A DNA stretch of 64,000 nucleotides, from positions 222,067 through 286,066 of the forward strand of contig NZ_JAJOIL010000037.1 of NCBI RefSeq assembly GCF_021209385.1, given 5' to 3'. The position numbers were made by a program, and so were the translations under genes. The stretch comes from Seleniivibrio sp. (lineage in GTDB: Bacteria > Chrysiogenota > Deferribacteres > Deferribacterales > Geovibrionaceae). Positions 33,443-43,157 of the stretch are shown here, piece after piece; the stretch's first letter is position 1, and each line of letters begins with the position of its first letter. The notes under the pieces are model-generated. The model saw only the letters and a list, made by a program, of their open reading frames with translations, searched no databases and was not told where the DNA came from.

Positions 33443-35380
33443 ATGTCCGACCCGGTGGTGCTTCTTGAAGGGGACACTCCGTTGAGGCTGAACGAAGCTG
33501 CACACAGGCATTTCGGGAAAAAATGCATGATGGAGCTTCTGAAAAAAGACATAGACGATTTCAGGCTTTCAGGCGAAAGAAAAGCATCTTTCAGACGTGA
33601 ACTTGAAGTTGATGAAGGTATCTCAATTTACAACATCAGGATAAAACCTGTTTCTCCCGATAAAAAAACTCTTCTCATAGAATTTTCAGATATTTCAGAA
33701 GAGGAAAAACTGAAAAGCAGACTCAGTTTCCTTCAATCAATGATGGATTCCATCCCGAACCCGATCTTCTATAAAACTCCCGACGGAAAATACATAGGCT
33801 GCAACAAAATGTTTGAAAAATATGTCGGAATTTCAAAAGAAGAACTTGCAGGCAAAACCGTTCGCGACATAACATCCCACGACTGGAAATTCCAGTGCGC
33901 ACGCACAGATATGCAGATTCTCGGCACCGGAAAGCTGAAGCCATACGAAACAGTTATAACCATGCCTGACGGCGGCAGCAGAAACGTTATCTTCTCAAAG
34001 GCACTGCTGAAAAACTCCGATGGGAAACCTGAAGCCATTGTCGGCACTATTCAGGATATCACCGAAAGAAAAAAAGCAGAGGACAAGATACAAAAACTCG
34101 CTTATTACGATACACTTACCGGACTACCAAACCGCCAGCTTCTGCTCGACCGCATAAAGATAATGGTGGAACACTCCAAGCGTAATGAAGAAACGTTCGC
34201 AGTGCTTTTCATAGACGTAGACCGTTTCAAGACCATAAACGACACTTTGGGGCATACCGCAGGCGACCAGCTCCTTATGAATATAGCGAACATTCTTAAG
34301 GCAAACGTCCGCTCCTGCGACACGGTTGCAAGGCTGGGCGGCGACGAGTTTGTCATTGTGCTTACGAACGTTGACGAAAAGACCGTAAGCCACATAGCCG
34401 GAAAGCTGATGAATATGCTTTCCAGACCCCAGTTTGTCAACGGACACGAGCTTTTCTCCAGCCTCAGCATCGGTATCAGTATGTTCCCTTCAGATGCGGA
34501 AGACGGAGAAACACTCCTTAAAAACGCTGACATGGCAATGTATCAGGCGAAGGAACAGGGACGCAATAACTTCCAGTTCTTCTCTCTGGATATGAATAAC
34601 AAGGTAATGCACAGGCTTGTTATGGAGAATGATCTGCGTCATGCTATGGACAGGGATGAATTTTATCTCGAATATCAGCCGCAGTACAACGTTGACACAG
34701 GAAAAATGTTCGGCGTGGAAGCTCTTCTGCGCTGGCATAAACCGGAAAAGGGCATCATGCCCCCCGCAAGTTTTATATCCCTTGCCGAAGACACCGGACT
34801 TATACTCCCCATAGGCGAGTGGGTGCTTCTGCGCGCCTGCTTCCAGAACAAAGAGTGGGAGATGAACACCGGACAGAAGATAATCACTTCTGTAAACATA
34901 TCCGCAGTGCAGTTTAAGCAGAAGAATTTCCTTAACAGTATAAAGAATATATTAAAAGTTACAGGCGCAGACCCTGCCTGCATAGAACTCGAACTGACAG
35001 AAAGCGTCCTTATGACAGACGTCGACCAGACACTCCAGACACTTAAAGAGTTGAAAGACCTTGGTCTGAAACTCTCCATAGACGATTTCGGCACAGGTTA
35101 CTCGTCACTGAACTATCTGCGCTTCTTCCCTATAGACAGACTTAAAATAGACCGTTCATTTGTAACCAACATCATGAACGACAAAGACAATGCCGCTATC
35201 ACTCAGGCTATCATAGCCATGGCGGAAACCCTTAAACTGAAAGTTACGGCGGAAGGAGTGGAGCAGGAAGACGAGCTGAATACCCTGCGCAGCTTCAAAT
35301 GCCACGATATTCAGGGTTTTCTGCTCGCCAGACCATCATCTCCGGAAATCATCAACAAACTTATGTCGGATTCCCTATAA
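33443..35380 (+). CDS. PAS-GGDEF-EAL cyclic di-GMP signalling protein
   Basis: The 645-residue cytoplasmic protein has a short N-terminal PAS-like segment, a second PAS domain (about 85-205, ending 'IVGTIQDITERKKAE'), a GGDEF domain with the active 'RLGGDEFVIV' loop and an EAL domain beginning 'LEYQPQYNV...GVEALLRW' with 'IDDFGTGYSSL'. Both synthesis and degradation motifs look intact. No standard start gives the whole first PAS domain. ATT at 33404, six bases after GGAG, would add 13 residues ('LSSSNFRTLFED') that complete it, so initiation there is possible. It ends convergently with the MATE gene, overlapping by 20 nt. Confidence 0.92.
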   Translation: MSDPVVLLEGDTPLRLNEAAHRHFGKKCMMELLKKDIDDFRLSGERKASFRRELEVDEGISIYNIRIKPVSPDKKTLLIEFSDISEEEKLKSRLSFLQSMMDSIPNPIFYKTPDGKYIGCNKMFEKYVGISKEELAGKTVRDITSHDWKFQCARTDMQILGTGKLKPYETVITMPDGGSRNVIFSKALLKNSDGKPEAIVGTIQDITERKKAEDKIQKLAYYDTLTGLPNRQLLLDRIKIMVEHSKRNEETFAVLFIDVDRFKTINDTLGHTAGDQLLMNIANILKANVRSCDTVARLGGDEFVIVLTNVDEKTVSHIAGKLMNMLSRPQFVNGHELFSSLSIGISMFPSDAEDGETLLKNADMAMYQAKEQGRNNFQFFSLDMNNKVMHRLVMENDLRHAMDRDEFYLEYQPQYNVDTGKMFGVEALLRWHKPEKGIMPPASFISLAEDTGLILPIGEWVLLRACFQNKEWEMNTGQKIITSVNISAVQFKQKNFLNSIKNILKVTGADPACIELELTESVLMTDVDQTLQTLKELKDLGLKLSIDDFGTGYSSLNYLRFFPIDRLKIDRSFVTNIMNDKDNAAITQAIIAMAETLKLKVTAEGVEQEDELNTLRSFKCHDIQGFLLARPSSPEIINKLMSDSL

Positions 35381-36752
35381 CAGCTATATCTCTCCACCTG
35401 CCGCTGCGGTAACGCAGGGTAAGCATTACAGGAACTGTCAGAAATGTCAGAACCATAGTCATCCATGCCGTATGCATTGAAACGCCAAGCACATGCAGAC
35501 TGACAAACACAGCAAAAACAACCAGCCATGTTCCGCCAACCGTTATAAGCATAGCGAAATATGTATCGCCCGCTCCTCGCAAGGCTCCTGCGCAGGATGC
35601 TATAAGTGATTCAAGAACAACGTAAATGGATGCTGTACGCACCATGAACACGGCGAGTTCCCTTGAGTTTTCAAATGCCGGATCGTAATGCCCGGGACGA
35701 AAAACATCCGTAAGCATTGCGGGAAAAAACACAAAGAAGAACGTCACTGCCGTTGAGTAGAACACTCCGGTTTTAATGCCGGAAAACAGCGCTTTGTGGG
35801 CTATATCCGGACGTTTTGCCCCCATATATCTTCCGAATATGCTGGTCACGCCCATTTCAAGCCCCATGAGAGGAACGAAAGCGACGTGATCCCAGTTGAA
35901 CGCTATTGTTACAGCCGCAGCAGTCTCAGGACCGCGGGCATGAAACATAAAGATCATGGCGGTGAACGCCGTGAGCCCCAGAACAAACTCAAGACCGGCA
36001 GGAAAGCCGTACCGCAGAAGCGTCTTGAGTATGTTTATATCATATCTGAACGATACCTTAAGGTTAAGACGTGAGCTTTTCGCATATCGTATGTATGAGT
36101 ATATAAGTATCAGAAGAGCGAAAAGACCGCCAAGAAGCGTTCCGTATGCCGCGCCGTTGACACCCATCGCCGGAAGACCGAATTTGCCGAATATCAGCAC
36201 ATAACTGAAACCGACGTTCAGTATCATCGCCGCAAAGGATGAAAACATCACCACGCGGGTGTTGCCGACCCCTATGAAAAATCCTGAAAACGCTGCACGG
36301 ACAAGCATCAGCACACTTCCGAACATCAGTATGTCAAAGTATGAATACTGAAATCCCAGCTGAACCGAAGATATCCCCGAAACCCTGAACACATAATGCC
36401 CCAAGGGTATGAACAGCAGAATTATCAACGGATAAGCCGCCAGCGCGGTAAGCACCGCCTGAAACGTAACCGTCGGACATTTCTCTCTCTGTCCGGAACC
36501 GAGATACTGCGCTGTGATTGCCGCAGAATATCCAAGAAGCCCTATGAAGAAGGATATCATTGTAAACATGAACAGACCGCCCCCCATGGCGGCGCTCATC
36601 TGCTCTGCTCCCATGCGTGAGAGAAAGAGCCTGTCCGTAAAAACCATAATCGTTTCACACCCGTTGGATATGACCATCGGCAGCGCGATAGATATCATTT
36701 CACGCACGCCTCCGCTTTTTGCGTGAACGACTGAATTATTACCAGTTTCCAA
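35361..36752 (-). CDS. MATE-family multidrug/cation antiporter
   Basis: The 463-residue protein has twelve membrane helices in two homologous halves. The N-terminal 'ISIALPMVISNGCETIMVFTD' and 'LGSGQREKC' segments are MATE signatures (NorM-like). These pumps export cationic compounds using a sodium or proton gradient. It is transcribed alone. A 209-bp spacer (36,753-36,961) upstream holds no gene and no convincing RNA element. Confidence 0.9.
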   Translation of the reverse strand: METGNNSVVHAKSGGVREMISIALPMVISNGCETIMVFTDRLFLSRMGAEQMSAAMGGGLFMFTMISFFIGLLGYSAAITAQYLGSGQREKCPTVTFQAVLTALAAYPLIILLFIPLGHYVFRVSGISSVQLGFQYSYFDILMFGSVLMLVRAAFSGFFIGVGNTRVVMFSSFAAMILNVGFSYVLIFGKFGLPAMGVNGAAYGTLLGGLFALLILIYSYIRYAKSSRLNLKVSFRYDINILKTLLRYGFPAGLEFVLGLTAFTAMIFMFHARGPETAAAVTIAFNWDHVAFVPLMGLEMGVTSIFGRYMGAKRPDIAHKALFSGIKTGVFYSTAVTFFFVFFPAMLTDVFRPGHYDPAFENSRELAVFMVRTASIYVVLESLIASCAGALRGAGDTYFAMLITVGGTWLVVFAVFVSLHVLGVSMHTAWMTMVLTFLTVPVMLTLRYRSGRWRDIAVIGNPT

Positions 36753-36961
36753 AACTGCACCTAAAAATAATACTAAATTGTTGTGACTAAATTTGCCTTG
36801 AATGTGATCCGTAAATTGAAATGGTTACGATGAGAGGGTTGAACTATTTCGATTATTAATCACAAAGATTGTAAATTACCGACTCAATCATTTTTCTGCA
36901 CCTCTCAGTTTGGTCTGGGAAATATACTCCTGCATTAAATAATTAGCAAGTCAAATATTCG

Positions 36962-37495
36962 TTACGAAAAAAGAGCGGGGATGAACATCAGGAAGATGAA
37001 CACCAGAAAAACTATCACAGTTGAACGCAGATACCCGAAACCTCTGATCCGGCTGTAGGCATAAACAACGAGGCTCAGATACCACGCGAGAAATACAGTA
37101 TGGAATATCTTAAGATGCTGCGGCGGAACAAGAAAGCTGAAAGGCAGAAGCAGGGACATCACCTCGAAACCAAGCATCACCCGCAAAAAACCTAAGAAAA
37201 CGGGTACGGTCTTCGGCAGATAAAGGAACAAAAGCCCGATGAAGATCATTGTGAAAACAAGTCCTTCCAGTATACTATCCATTCCGGCAGGCGCGACGTT
37301 TCCGTCCATGTCTTTGTAAGGAATAAACAATGTCACTATGAACATGCACACAAGATTGAACATGTGTGCATTATTTAAAAATACTGCGTAAAGCGCTTTT
37401 TCACTGAAAAATATCAGACGGATGCAGAGTGCAGCCGTGTGCAGGGGGGATGGGTGTTTCTTACCAGTTTTTACTGCCGCGACGCCAGTTTTCAT
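36962..37495 (-). CDS. Hypothetical inner-membrane protein
   Basis: The 177-residue protein has about five hydrophobic helices and short polar loops ('IPYKDMDGNVAPAG'). No family is recognised. Its start overlaps the end of the upstream HD-domain gene by 35 nt, so a later internal start is possible, but the arrangement implies co-transcription with the arylacetate cluster. Nothing indicates a transported substrate or enzyme activity. Confidence 0.6.
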   Translation of the reverse strand: MKTGVAAVKTGKKHPSPLHTAALCIRLIFFSEKALYAVFLNNAHMFNLVCMFIVTLFIPYKDMDGNVAPAGMDSILEGLVFTMIFIGLLFLYLPKTVPVFLGFLRVMLGFEVMSLLLPFSFLVPPQHLKIFHTVFLAWYLSLVVYAYSRIRGFGYLRSTVIVFLVFIFLMFIPALFS

Positions 37496-38045
37496 CCTTA
37501 CTGTACCACCACTCGTAATACATTCTTTCGAGACAGGACTGCATTATCTCTTTTCCAATGTCAGTCTTAAGCCTCTGAGAAGAGGCTTTTATCCAATTTT
37601 CCGCCTGCTTGTTCCCCTTGTCAAGCTGCTCTTTCAAAAAGAAGATAAGCTCAAGGGTATCCGCATCTTTGGCTATCAACGCCTCAAGGCTCTGCTGGGC
37701 GGCATATTCGTCTATACAGGTACTGACCTCCTCCTCAATGGGAAGTCCCTTTACAACATGGTTCAGAGCCTTCTCATCGTCGGAGTTTACATAGTTCTGC
37801 TGTAAATAGTTGAGGTCGCCCGTGCGGGATTCTTCAAGATCATGAAACATACACATCTTAAGCACCTTATCCGCATCACACGGAACCATCTTCGCCATGG
37901 TAAAGCCTATCATGGCGGTGCGGAAAATGTGGTCTGCAATGGACTGGGTGCCAGACCCCAGATAGTCCTGCCCCGACCGTTTCATGGTCTGCAGGATGCC
38001 CAGTTCATAAAAGAACGTGGCACTTCTGTCAGATATTTCTTTCAT
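37461..38045 (-). CDS. HD-domain metal-dependent phosphohydrolase (YfbR-like)
   Basis: The 194-residue protein has an HD domain with His in '[11 protein letters not shown]', the '[13 protein letters not shown]' motif and a later Asp in '[10 protein letters not shown]'. The pattern matches the YfbR/HDDC2 group of 5'-deoxynucleotidases. I chose ATG 38045 because earlier residues lie within the ligase gene in another frame and are not family-like. It overlaps the PaaK gene by 17 nt and is its downstream operon neighbour. Confidence 0.85.
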   Translation of the reverse strand: MKEISDRSATFFYELGILQTMKRSGQDYLGSGTQSIADHIFRTAMIGFTMAKMVPCDADKVLKMCMFHDLEESRTGDLNYLQQNYVNSDDEKALNHVVKGLPIEEEVSTCIDEYAAQQSLEALIAKDADTLELIFFLKEQLDKGNKQAENWIKASSQRLKTDIGKEIMQSCLERMYYEWWYSKDENWRRGSKNW

Positions 38046-39330
38046 CAACAACCCTTTTCGCTTTGCCCTCAAATCTTTCGAGGGTCTGTCCCATGACAAG
38101 GTTAACCTTCGGCTTGAACTGGAGTATTTTGGCAAGCTGTGCAGTGATGTCTTCCAGAAGTTTTTTCTGCTTCTTCATCTCGTCGAAGAATATAGATTCC
38201 GTAACCTCAACCTTTATCTCCATTTCGTCCAGTGCGCCTTTTTTGCGTACAAAGATCATATAGTGGGGGGATGCACCGTCAACCTTGGAAAGTGCCTCCT
38301 CAACCTGCGACGGGAACACGTTCACACCGTTTATGATAAGCATGTCGTCTGTCCTTCCCTTCGCTTTCTCCATCTTTATAAGAGTTCTGCCGCATGGACA
38401 TTCCTCTCTGTAAAGTCTTGTTATATCGCGTGTTCTGTATCTTATGAGGGGCATACCCTCACGTTTGAGCGTCGTAAGCACCAGTTCGCCCTTTTCACCA
38501 AGTGGAAGCGGCTGTAATGTAACTGGGTCGATTATCTCCGGATAGAAAAAATCCTCGTTGATGTGAAGACCGCTTTTACACTCGCACTCTCCGGAGATGC
38601 CGGGTCCCATCAGTTCGGAAAGACCGAAGTTATCGAACGCCTGAACGCCAAGACGTTCTTCTATCTCCGCTCTTACCTTATCGCCCCAGGGTTCGCTGCC
38701 GAGAAGCGCAATCTTAAGGCTCAGTTTGTCCTTTGTGATCCCCGCTTTCTCCATAGTCTCAGCTATGTGAAGCGCATATGAAGGCGTGGCAACCAGAACT
38801 GTACTTTTATAGTCTTCCATGATGGCAAGCTGTCTTGCCGTGTTGCCGCTTGAAACGGGGATAACGGATGCTCCGATGTTCTCCGCGCCGTAGTGAAGCC
38901 CGAATCCGCCTGTGAACAGTCCGTATGTGAATGAGATATGAACTATATCCTCACGGCTGACCCCGCCCGCAACCATAACGCGTGAAACGAGGTCGTTCCA
39001 GTTCTTAAGGTCGCTCGCTGTGTAGCCAACTACGGTAGGTTTTCCGGTTGTGCCGCTTGATGAGTGGATGCGCACGATATCGCGCAGGGGTACCGCGAAC
39101 ATTCCGTAGGGATAGTTATCCCTCAGATCCTGTTTCGTGGTGAACGGCAGTTTTGATATATCGGACAGATCGTTTATGATGTCCGGCTTTATATTGAGCT
39201 CGTTGAATTTTTTACGGTAGAAGTCAACCTTGTCATAGGCACGGTTAACGGTAGTCTGGAGTCTCTCAAGCTGAAAAACCTGCCTCTGCGCAACGGGCAT
39301 CGTTTCTTCGTCTTTCTGCCAGAATTTCAT
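38029..39330 (-). CDS. paaK: Phenylacetate-CoA ligase (first copy in cluster)
   Basis: This ANL-superfamily AMP-forming ligase of about 433 residues joins phenylacetate or a related aryl acid to CoA. The ATP-binding loop '[14 protein letters not shown]', the '[20 protein letters not shown]' hinge region and the C-terminal Lys in '[11 protein letters not shown]' are visible. The start was set at 39330, where family similarity begins ('[11 protein letters not shown]'); ATG 39339 is equally close. It overlaps livF and is followed by an HD protein. A second copy lies 5 kb upstream. Confidence 0.93.
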   Translation of the reverse strand: MKFWQKDEETMPVAQRQVFQLERLQTTVNRAYDKVDFYRKKFNELNIKPDIINDLSDISKLPFTTKQDLRDNYPYGMFAVPLRDIVRIHSSSGTTGKPTVVGYTASDLKNWNDLVSRVMVAGGVSREDIVHISFTYGLFTGGFGLHYGAENIGASVIPVSSGNTARQLAIMEDYKSTVLVATPSYALHIAETMEKAGITKDKLSLKIALLGSEPWGDKVRAEIEERLGVQAFDNFGLSELMGPGISGECECKSGLHINEDFFYPEIIDPVTLQPLPLGEKGELVLTTLKREGMPLIRYRTRDITRLYREECPCGRTLIKMEKAKGRTDDMLIINGVNVFPSQVEEALSKVDGASPHYMIFVRKKGALDEMEIKVEVTESIFFDEMKKQKKLLEDITAQLAKILQFKPKVNLVMGQTLERFEGKAKRVVDERNI

Positions 39331-40052
39331 CTCTCCCATTTTTCCTTGTACTCCTTTCCGAGATATGCTCTTTTCACTTCGTTGTCGCCGAGCAGCTCGG
39401 ACGCTTTGCCCTGAAGAATGATTCGTCCGTTCTCCAGAACATAGCCCCGCTGGGCATATTTCAGCGCCATGGTGGCGTTCTGCTCAACAAGCAGTATCGT
39501 AAGACCGCCCGCCGCCAGAACTTTCAGTTTCTCATATACCTCTTTTATGACAAGGGGCGCAAGCCCCATTGACGGTTCGTCCATCAGCAGAAGTTTCGGC
39601 GAGGTCATGAGCGCCCTGCCTATGGCAAGCATCTGCTGTTCACCGCCGGAAAGCATCCCTGCGGTCTGTGTCTGGCGCTCCTCAAGAACGGGGAAAAGAT
39701 CGAACATCTTTTGCAGATTGGTCTTAACCTCTCCTGCGGGACGGGTGAAACCTCCCATCTCAAGGTTTTCGCGCACTGTCATGTTTGAAAAAATGCGCCT
39801 TCCCTCAGGAACGATCGCCATACCCTTCGTAACGATTTTAGGCGTTCTCGCCTTGGTAACGTCCTTTCCGTCGAAAGTGACACTACCTTTTGAGTTGCCG
39901 ATTATATTCATAATGCTGTTAAGCAGTGTGGTCTTGCCTGCGCCGTTGCTGCCTATGAGGGACACGAACTCCCCGGGCGCAACGTGTACCGACACGTTTG
40001 AAAGCGCCTGTACAGCGCCGTATGAAACCGAAAGAGATTTTACCTCAAGCAT
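39327..40052 (-). CDS. livF: LivF-type ABC transporter ATP-binding protein
   Basis: The 241-residue ATPase has Walker A 'GSNGAGKTT', signature '[14 protein letters not shown]' and Walker B '[11 protein letters not shown]'. It belongs to the branched-chain amino acid (HAAT) importer family. The start was placed at 40052 ('[12 protein letters not shown]'), overlapping livG by 8 nt. In this cluster the importer probably takes up arylacetates or aromatic amino acids rather than leucine, by association with two PaaK genes; that is inference. Confidence 0.93.
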   Translation of the reverse strand: MLEVKSLSVSYGAVQALSNVSVHVAPGEFVSLIGSNGAGKTTLLNSIMNIIGNSKGSVTFDGKDVTKARTPKIVTKGMAIVPEGRRIFSNMTVRENLEMGGFTRPAGEVKTNLQKMFDLFPVLEERQTQTAGMLSGGEQQMLAIGRALMTSPKLLLMDEPSMGLAPLVIKEVYEKLKVLAAGGLTILLVEQNATMALKYAQRGYVLENGRIILQGKASELLGDNEVKRAYLGKEYKEKWER

Positions 40053-40797
40053 CCTCGTCCCCCAGATAGGCTCTAAGAACCTCTTTGTTCTCCCGAACCT
40101 CTGCATAGGTTCCTGCGGCAATGACCTGACCGAAGTTCAGGCACACCACAAAATCCGCCAGCGACGAAATGAACTGCATGTCGTGTTCCACCATAAGTAT
40201 GCATACACCCATGGATTGTATCTTGCGAACCATGTCCGCCAGATTCTCCTTCTCCGCAAGGTTAAGCCCCGCGGCGGGTTCGTCCAGGAGAAGCAGTCTG
40301 GGTTTAGACATAACAGCCCTGCCCAGCTCAAAGTTTTTCAGAACGCCGTAAGGCACGCTTCCCGGCGTCATATCCGCATATTCGGTGACGTTGACGAAGT
40401 TCATACACTCTTCGATGCGTTGCGAGGTCTCTTTCCAGTATTTTCTGTTCAGCCTCGTCATGGTCGCAAAGGCGGAGGGTCTCTCCTTGCCGATGAAACC
40501 GAGATACATGTTCTCACGGAGTGTCAGCTCCGGTATGATGTTCAGGTTCTGGAAGGTTCTTGATATGCCGCCCATGAAAACCTGCTCTGATTTAAAACCT
40601 GTTATCTCTTTTCCGTCAAATTTGACAGAACCCTCTTTCGGGGTAACAAATCCGGTGATAACGTTGAAAAGTGTCGTTTTTCCAGCACCGTTGGGTCCTA
40701 TGAGCGCGGAAATGCCTGTTTGCGGCATGGCGAACGTAACGTTGCTTAATGCGTGTACGCCGCCGAAGCTTACTCCGATGTTGTTTATATCAAGCAT
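40045..40797 (-). CDS. livG: LivG-type ABC transporter ATP-binding protein
   Basis: The 250-residue ATPase has Walker A 'GPNGAGKTT', Walker B 'LLLLDEPAAGLN' and the LivG insert 'GGISRTFQNLNIIPELT'. The signature region is atypical ('VPYGVLKNFELGRAV' rather than LSGGQ), as is common in LivG proteins. It is coupled to livM by an 8-nt overlap. Confidence 0.93.
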   Translation of the reverse strand: MLDINNIGVSFGGVHALSNVTFAMPQTGISALIGPNGAGKTTLFNVITGFVTPKEGSVKFDGKEITGFKSEQVFMGGISRTFQNLNIIPELTLRENMYLGFIGKERPSAFATMTRLNRKYWKETSQRIEECMNFVNVTEYADMTPGSVPYGVLKNFELGRAVMSKPRLLLLDEPAAGLNLAEKENLADMVRKIQSMGVCILMVEHDMQFISSLADFVVCLNFGQVIAAGTYAEVRENKEVLRAYLGDEDA

Positions 40798-41725
40798 TTC
40801 TCTTCACCAGCCTTTTCAGAGTTCCCGATATTCCGCCGGGCAGGAACATGATAACAACGGCAAGCAGTCCGCCGTAAATTATCATTTCGTATTCCTCAAA
40901 AGCGGAAAACAGTTCCGGCACAAGCCCAAGAAGAACAGCGCCCACAACGCCGCCTGTGATATATCCCAGACCGCCGATTGTCGCCATGGCGAGCAGTTCA
41001 ACGGAATATTTGAAACTGAACGACACGGGGCTTATGAAATGGGTGTAAAAGGTGAATATAGCGCCGTTAAAGGCAGTCAATGCCGCCATGGACGCAAACA
41101 CCATAACCTTTGTTTTTGCAGGCGTTATGCCGTAGCTTCTGCATGCGCTCTCAGAGTTCTTGATGAACTTGAGCTTGTTGTGCAGAAACGATTTATCGAA
41201 AAGCTCGCAGATGAACAGGAACACCATAAAAAAGATGCTCATGAACACAAAGAACGATTTCTCATCCGCGAGGTCGAATTTACCGATTATGATGTCGCCT
41301 ATTCCCACAAACCCTGACGGACCGCCTGTAATGAAGTCCATCTCGTTCATGAAGATATAAAGTATCATTCCCATGCCGAGCGTCGCCATTGCAAGGTAGT
41401 TTCCGTGGAGTTTCAGGATGGGAGACCCCACCAGATAAGCAACTGCGAAAGCCGCCGCAGCCGCTATAGGCATGGTCAGAAGCGGATTCACTCCGTAGTT
41501 TGTGGAAAGAACCGCCGCAACATATGCGCCAAGCCCGAAGAACGCCGCCTGACCTATGGAGATGATGCCTGTATATCCGAGCAGTATGTTAAGCGCCGTC
41601 GCGTTCACTGCGTGTATCAGAAGCAGTGTTGCAACGCCTATGTAATATTCGTTTGAAACCTGTGTGCCGATGTAGGCAAGCACGCATGCCATAATGATTA
41701 TAAAAGTAAAATTGAGCCTTTTCAT
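40790..41725 (-). CDS. livM: LivM-type ABC transporter permease
   Basis: The 311-residue inner-membrane permease has about nine helices and the LivM segments 'LLGYTGIISIGQAAFFGLGAY' and 'TGGPSGFVGIGDI'. It forms the transport channel with LivH. It overlaps livG by 8 nt and livH by 4 nt. Confidence 0.93.
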   Translation of the reverse strand: MKRLNFTFIIIMACVLAYIGTQVSNEYYIGVATLLLIHAVNATALNILLGYTGIISIGQAAFFGLGAYVAAVLSTNYGVNPLLTMPIAAAAAFAVAYLVGSPILKLHGNYLAMATLGMGMILYIFMNEMDFITGGPSGFVGIGDIIIGKFDLADEKSFFVFMSIFFMVFLFICELFDKSFLHNKLKFIKNSESACRSYGITPAKTKVMVFASMAALTAFNGAIFTFYTHFISPVSFSFKYSVELLAMATIGGLGYITGGVVGAVLLGLVPELFSAFEEYEMIIYGGLLAVVIMFLPGGISGTLKRLVKRNA

Positions 41726-42588
41726 ACGCGGGTTGCCTTTTTGCGTCCGAACAGTCCGTCCGGTTTAATGAAAAGTATCAGCAGGATGACGAAAAACGCC
41801 ATGGCATCTTTGTATCCGGAGGGAATCACGCTTGCGGAGAAACTCTCGAATATTCCGAGGAGTATGCCGCCCGCAACAGCCGCCCAGAAATTGCCCAGTC
41901 CGCCGAGAATGGCAGCGGCAAAACCCTTAAGTCCTATCATGATACCGTCGTCGTATGTTACAAATGTGATGGGAGAAATTATTACTCCAGCTATACCTGC
42001 CATTGCAGAGGAAACCGCAAACGACATTATGCGTACGTTGCGCACGCTTATGCCGCAGGTCTCTGCCGCTGTCTGGTCGTCGAAGCAGGCTCGCATTGCC
42101 TTTCCGTATTTTGATTTTTTGAGGAAGAAGTTCAGTCCCCACGCCACCAGCAGAGAGACCGCAATTATCAGTATGCTCTGGCTGGATATGACCCCGCCCG
42201 GCATCTGAACGTTGACCACAGGGATGTAATCGTCAACCCGAAGGCTGTCGCGTCCCCAGATATGCATTGCAACATCCCGCATTATGATAGATGCGGCGAT
42301 GGTGAGCGTAACAAGGTTTATCTCTGTCTTATATCTGGCAAGGTGGATGAAGACCCTTTCATAAAGCACGCCGATGATGAAACATCCGGCGAGTGTCAGC
42401 GGAAGCGCTGTGTAAAAAGGAATCTCAAACATGCAGAACAGGGTATAAATAAGCATTCCGCCCAGCATGACAAACTCACCCTGCGCAAAGTTTATCAGCC
42501 CCGTGGTGTTGTAGATAATGTTAAACCCCAGAGCAACCAGTCCGTATATACTCCCGCTGGTAAGCCCCGAATACAAAAATTGCATCAA
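41722..42588 (-). CDS. livH: LivH-type ABC transporter permease
   Basis: The 288-residue permease has eight or so helices and family landmarks 'GLVALGFNIIYNTTGLINFAQGEFVMLGG' (quoted here only as a region at residues 17-45) and 'KGFAAAILGGLGNF'. It is the first permease of the importer. No periplasmic binding protein (LivK) is encoded beside it; one must be supplied from elsewhere in the genome. Confidence 0.9.
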   Translation of the reverse strand: MMQFLYSGLTSGSIYGLVALGFNIIYNTTGLINFAQGEFVMLGGMLIYTLFCMFEIPFYTALPLTLAGCFIIGVLYERVFIHLARYKTEINLVTLTIAASIIMRDVAMHIWGRDSLRVDDYIPVVNVQMPGGVISSQSILIIAVSLLVAWGLNFFLKKSKYGKAMRACFDDQTAAETCGISVRNVRIMSFAVSSAMAGIAGVIISPITFVTYDDGIMIGLKGFAAAILGGLGNFWAAVAGGILLGIFESFSASVIPSGYKDAMAFFVILLILFIKPDGLFGRKKATRV

Positions 42589-42623
42589 TAACCGTCCGTA
42601 AATTTATTCCGTCAGAAAGGATT

Positions 42624-42700
42624 AGACTGCTTCGTCATGCCATGACTCGCAGAGACGAATATATGTCTTCGCGAGGAACACTGCGACGCGGCGATCTCAT
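42624..42700. repeat. REPIN-like inverted pair of a dispersed palindromic repeat
   Basis: Two related ~34-bp units face each other: 42624-42657 and, inverted, 42665-42700. The second, read on the reverse strand, matches the single copy at 49123-49156 at about 29 of 33 positions (shared blocks AGATCGCCGCGTCGC and TCCTCGCGAAGAC). The units lie in the spacer between livH and the ACT gene. They resemble the 'gcgaggagcgaagcgacg' REP-type repeats found in many bacterial genomes. Confidence 0.6.
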
Positions 42701-42715
42701 TCTTAATATTTGATA

Positions 42716-43147
42716 TTATATCCCGTAAATCTTGCTTCCCGGAATGAGTGTAAATCCTTCTGCGGAAAGTTTTTCAACAGCCTTGTCTGTCTCGTCAAAG
42801 CGGAATATCATTATCGCCCTGCTGCCTGTGGGTTCAACAAAGGCGTACATATATTCTACGTTAATTTCGTTTCTGCTGAGAGCACCCAGAATCTCCGCAA
42901 GTCCGCCCGGTCGATCCTTAACCTCAACAGCCACGACCTCCGTACGTCCAACTGTAAATTCATTGTCTTTCAGTATCTTATAAGCGCTTTCCGGATTGTT
43001 GACGATAAGTCTTAAAATCCCGAAATCCGACGTGTCAGCCAGAGAGAGCGCCCTGATGTTTATTCCGTTCTGACCAAGAAGGTTTGCCACGTCATAAAGC
43101 CTTCCCGATTGATTCTCGATGAAAACAGAGATCTGCTGAAGTTTCAT
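42716..43147 (-). CDS. ACT-domain protein of the arylacetate cluster
   Basis: The 143-residue protein consists of two ACT domains ('[20 protein letters not shown]' and '[20 protein letters not shown]'). ACT domains bind amino acids and regulate enzymes. Genes of this type sit next to paaK and indolepyruvate oxidoreductase genes in many anaerobes, so it may sense aromatic amino acids. It lies 10 nt after the second PaaK gene. I chose ATG 43147, which begins the first ACT domain. Confidence 0.88.
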   Translation of the reverse strand: MKLQQISVFIENQSGRLYDVANLLGQNGINIRALSLADTSDFGILRLIVNNPESAYKILKDNEFTVGRTEVVAVEVKDRPGGLAEILGALSRNEINVEYMYAFVEPTGSRAIMIFRFDETDKAVEKLSAEGFTLIPGSKIYGI

Positions 43148-43157
43148 ACTACACCTC

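Noticed and set aside
36898..36908. CTGAGAGGTGC on the reverse strand, reminiscent of part of a TPP riboswitch
   Set aside because: The second conserved half (CCTGATCTGG...GCGTAGGGA-like) is not found nearby, and the downstream gene is a MATE pump with no thiamine link.
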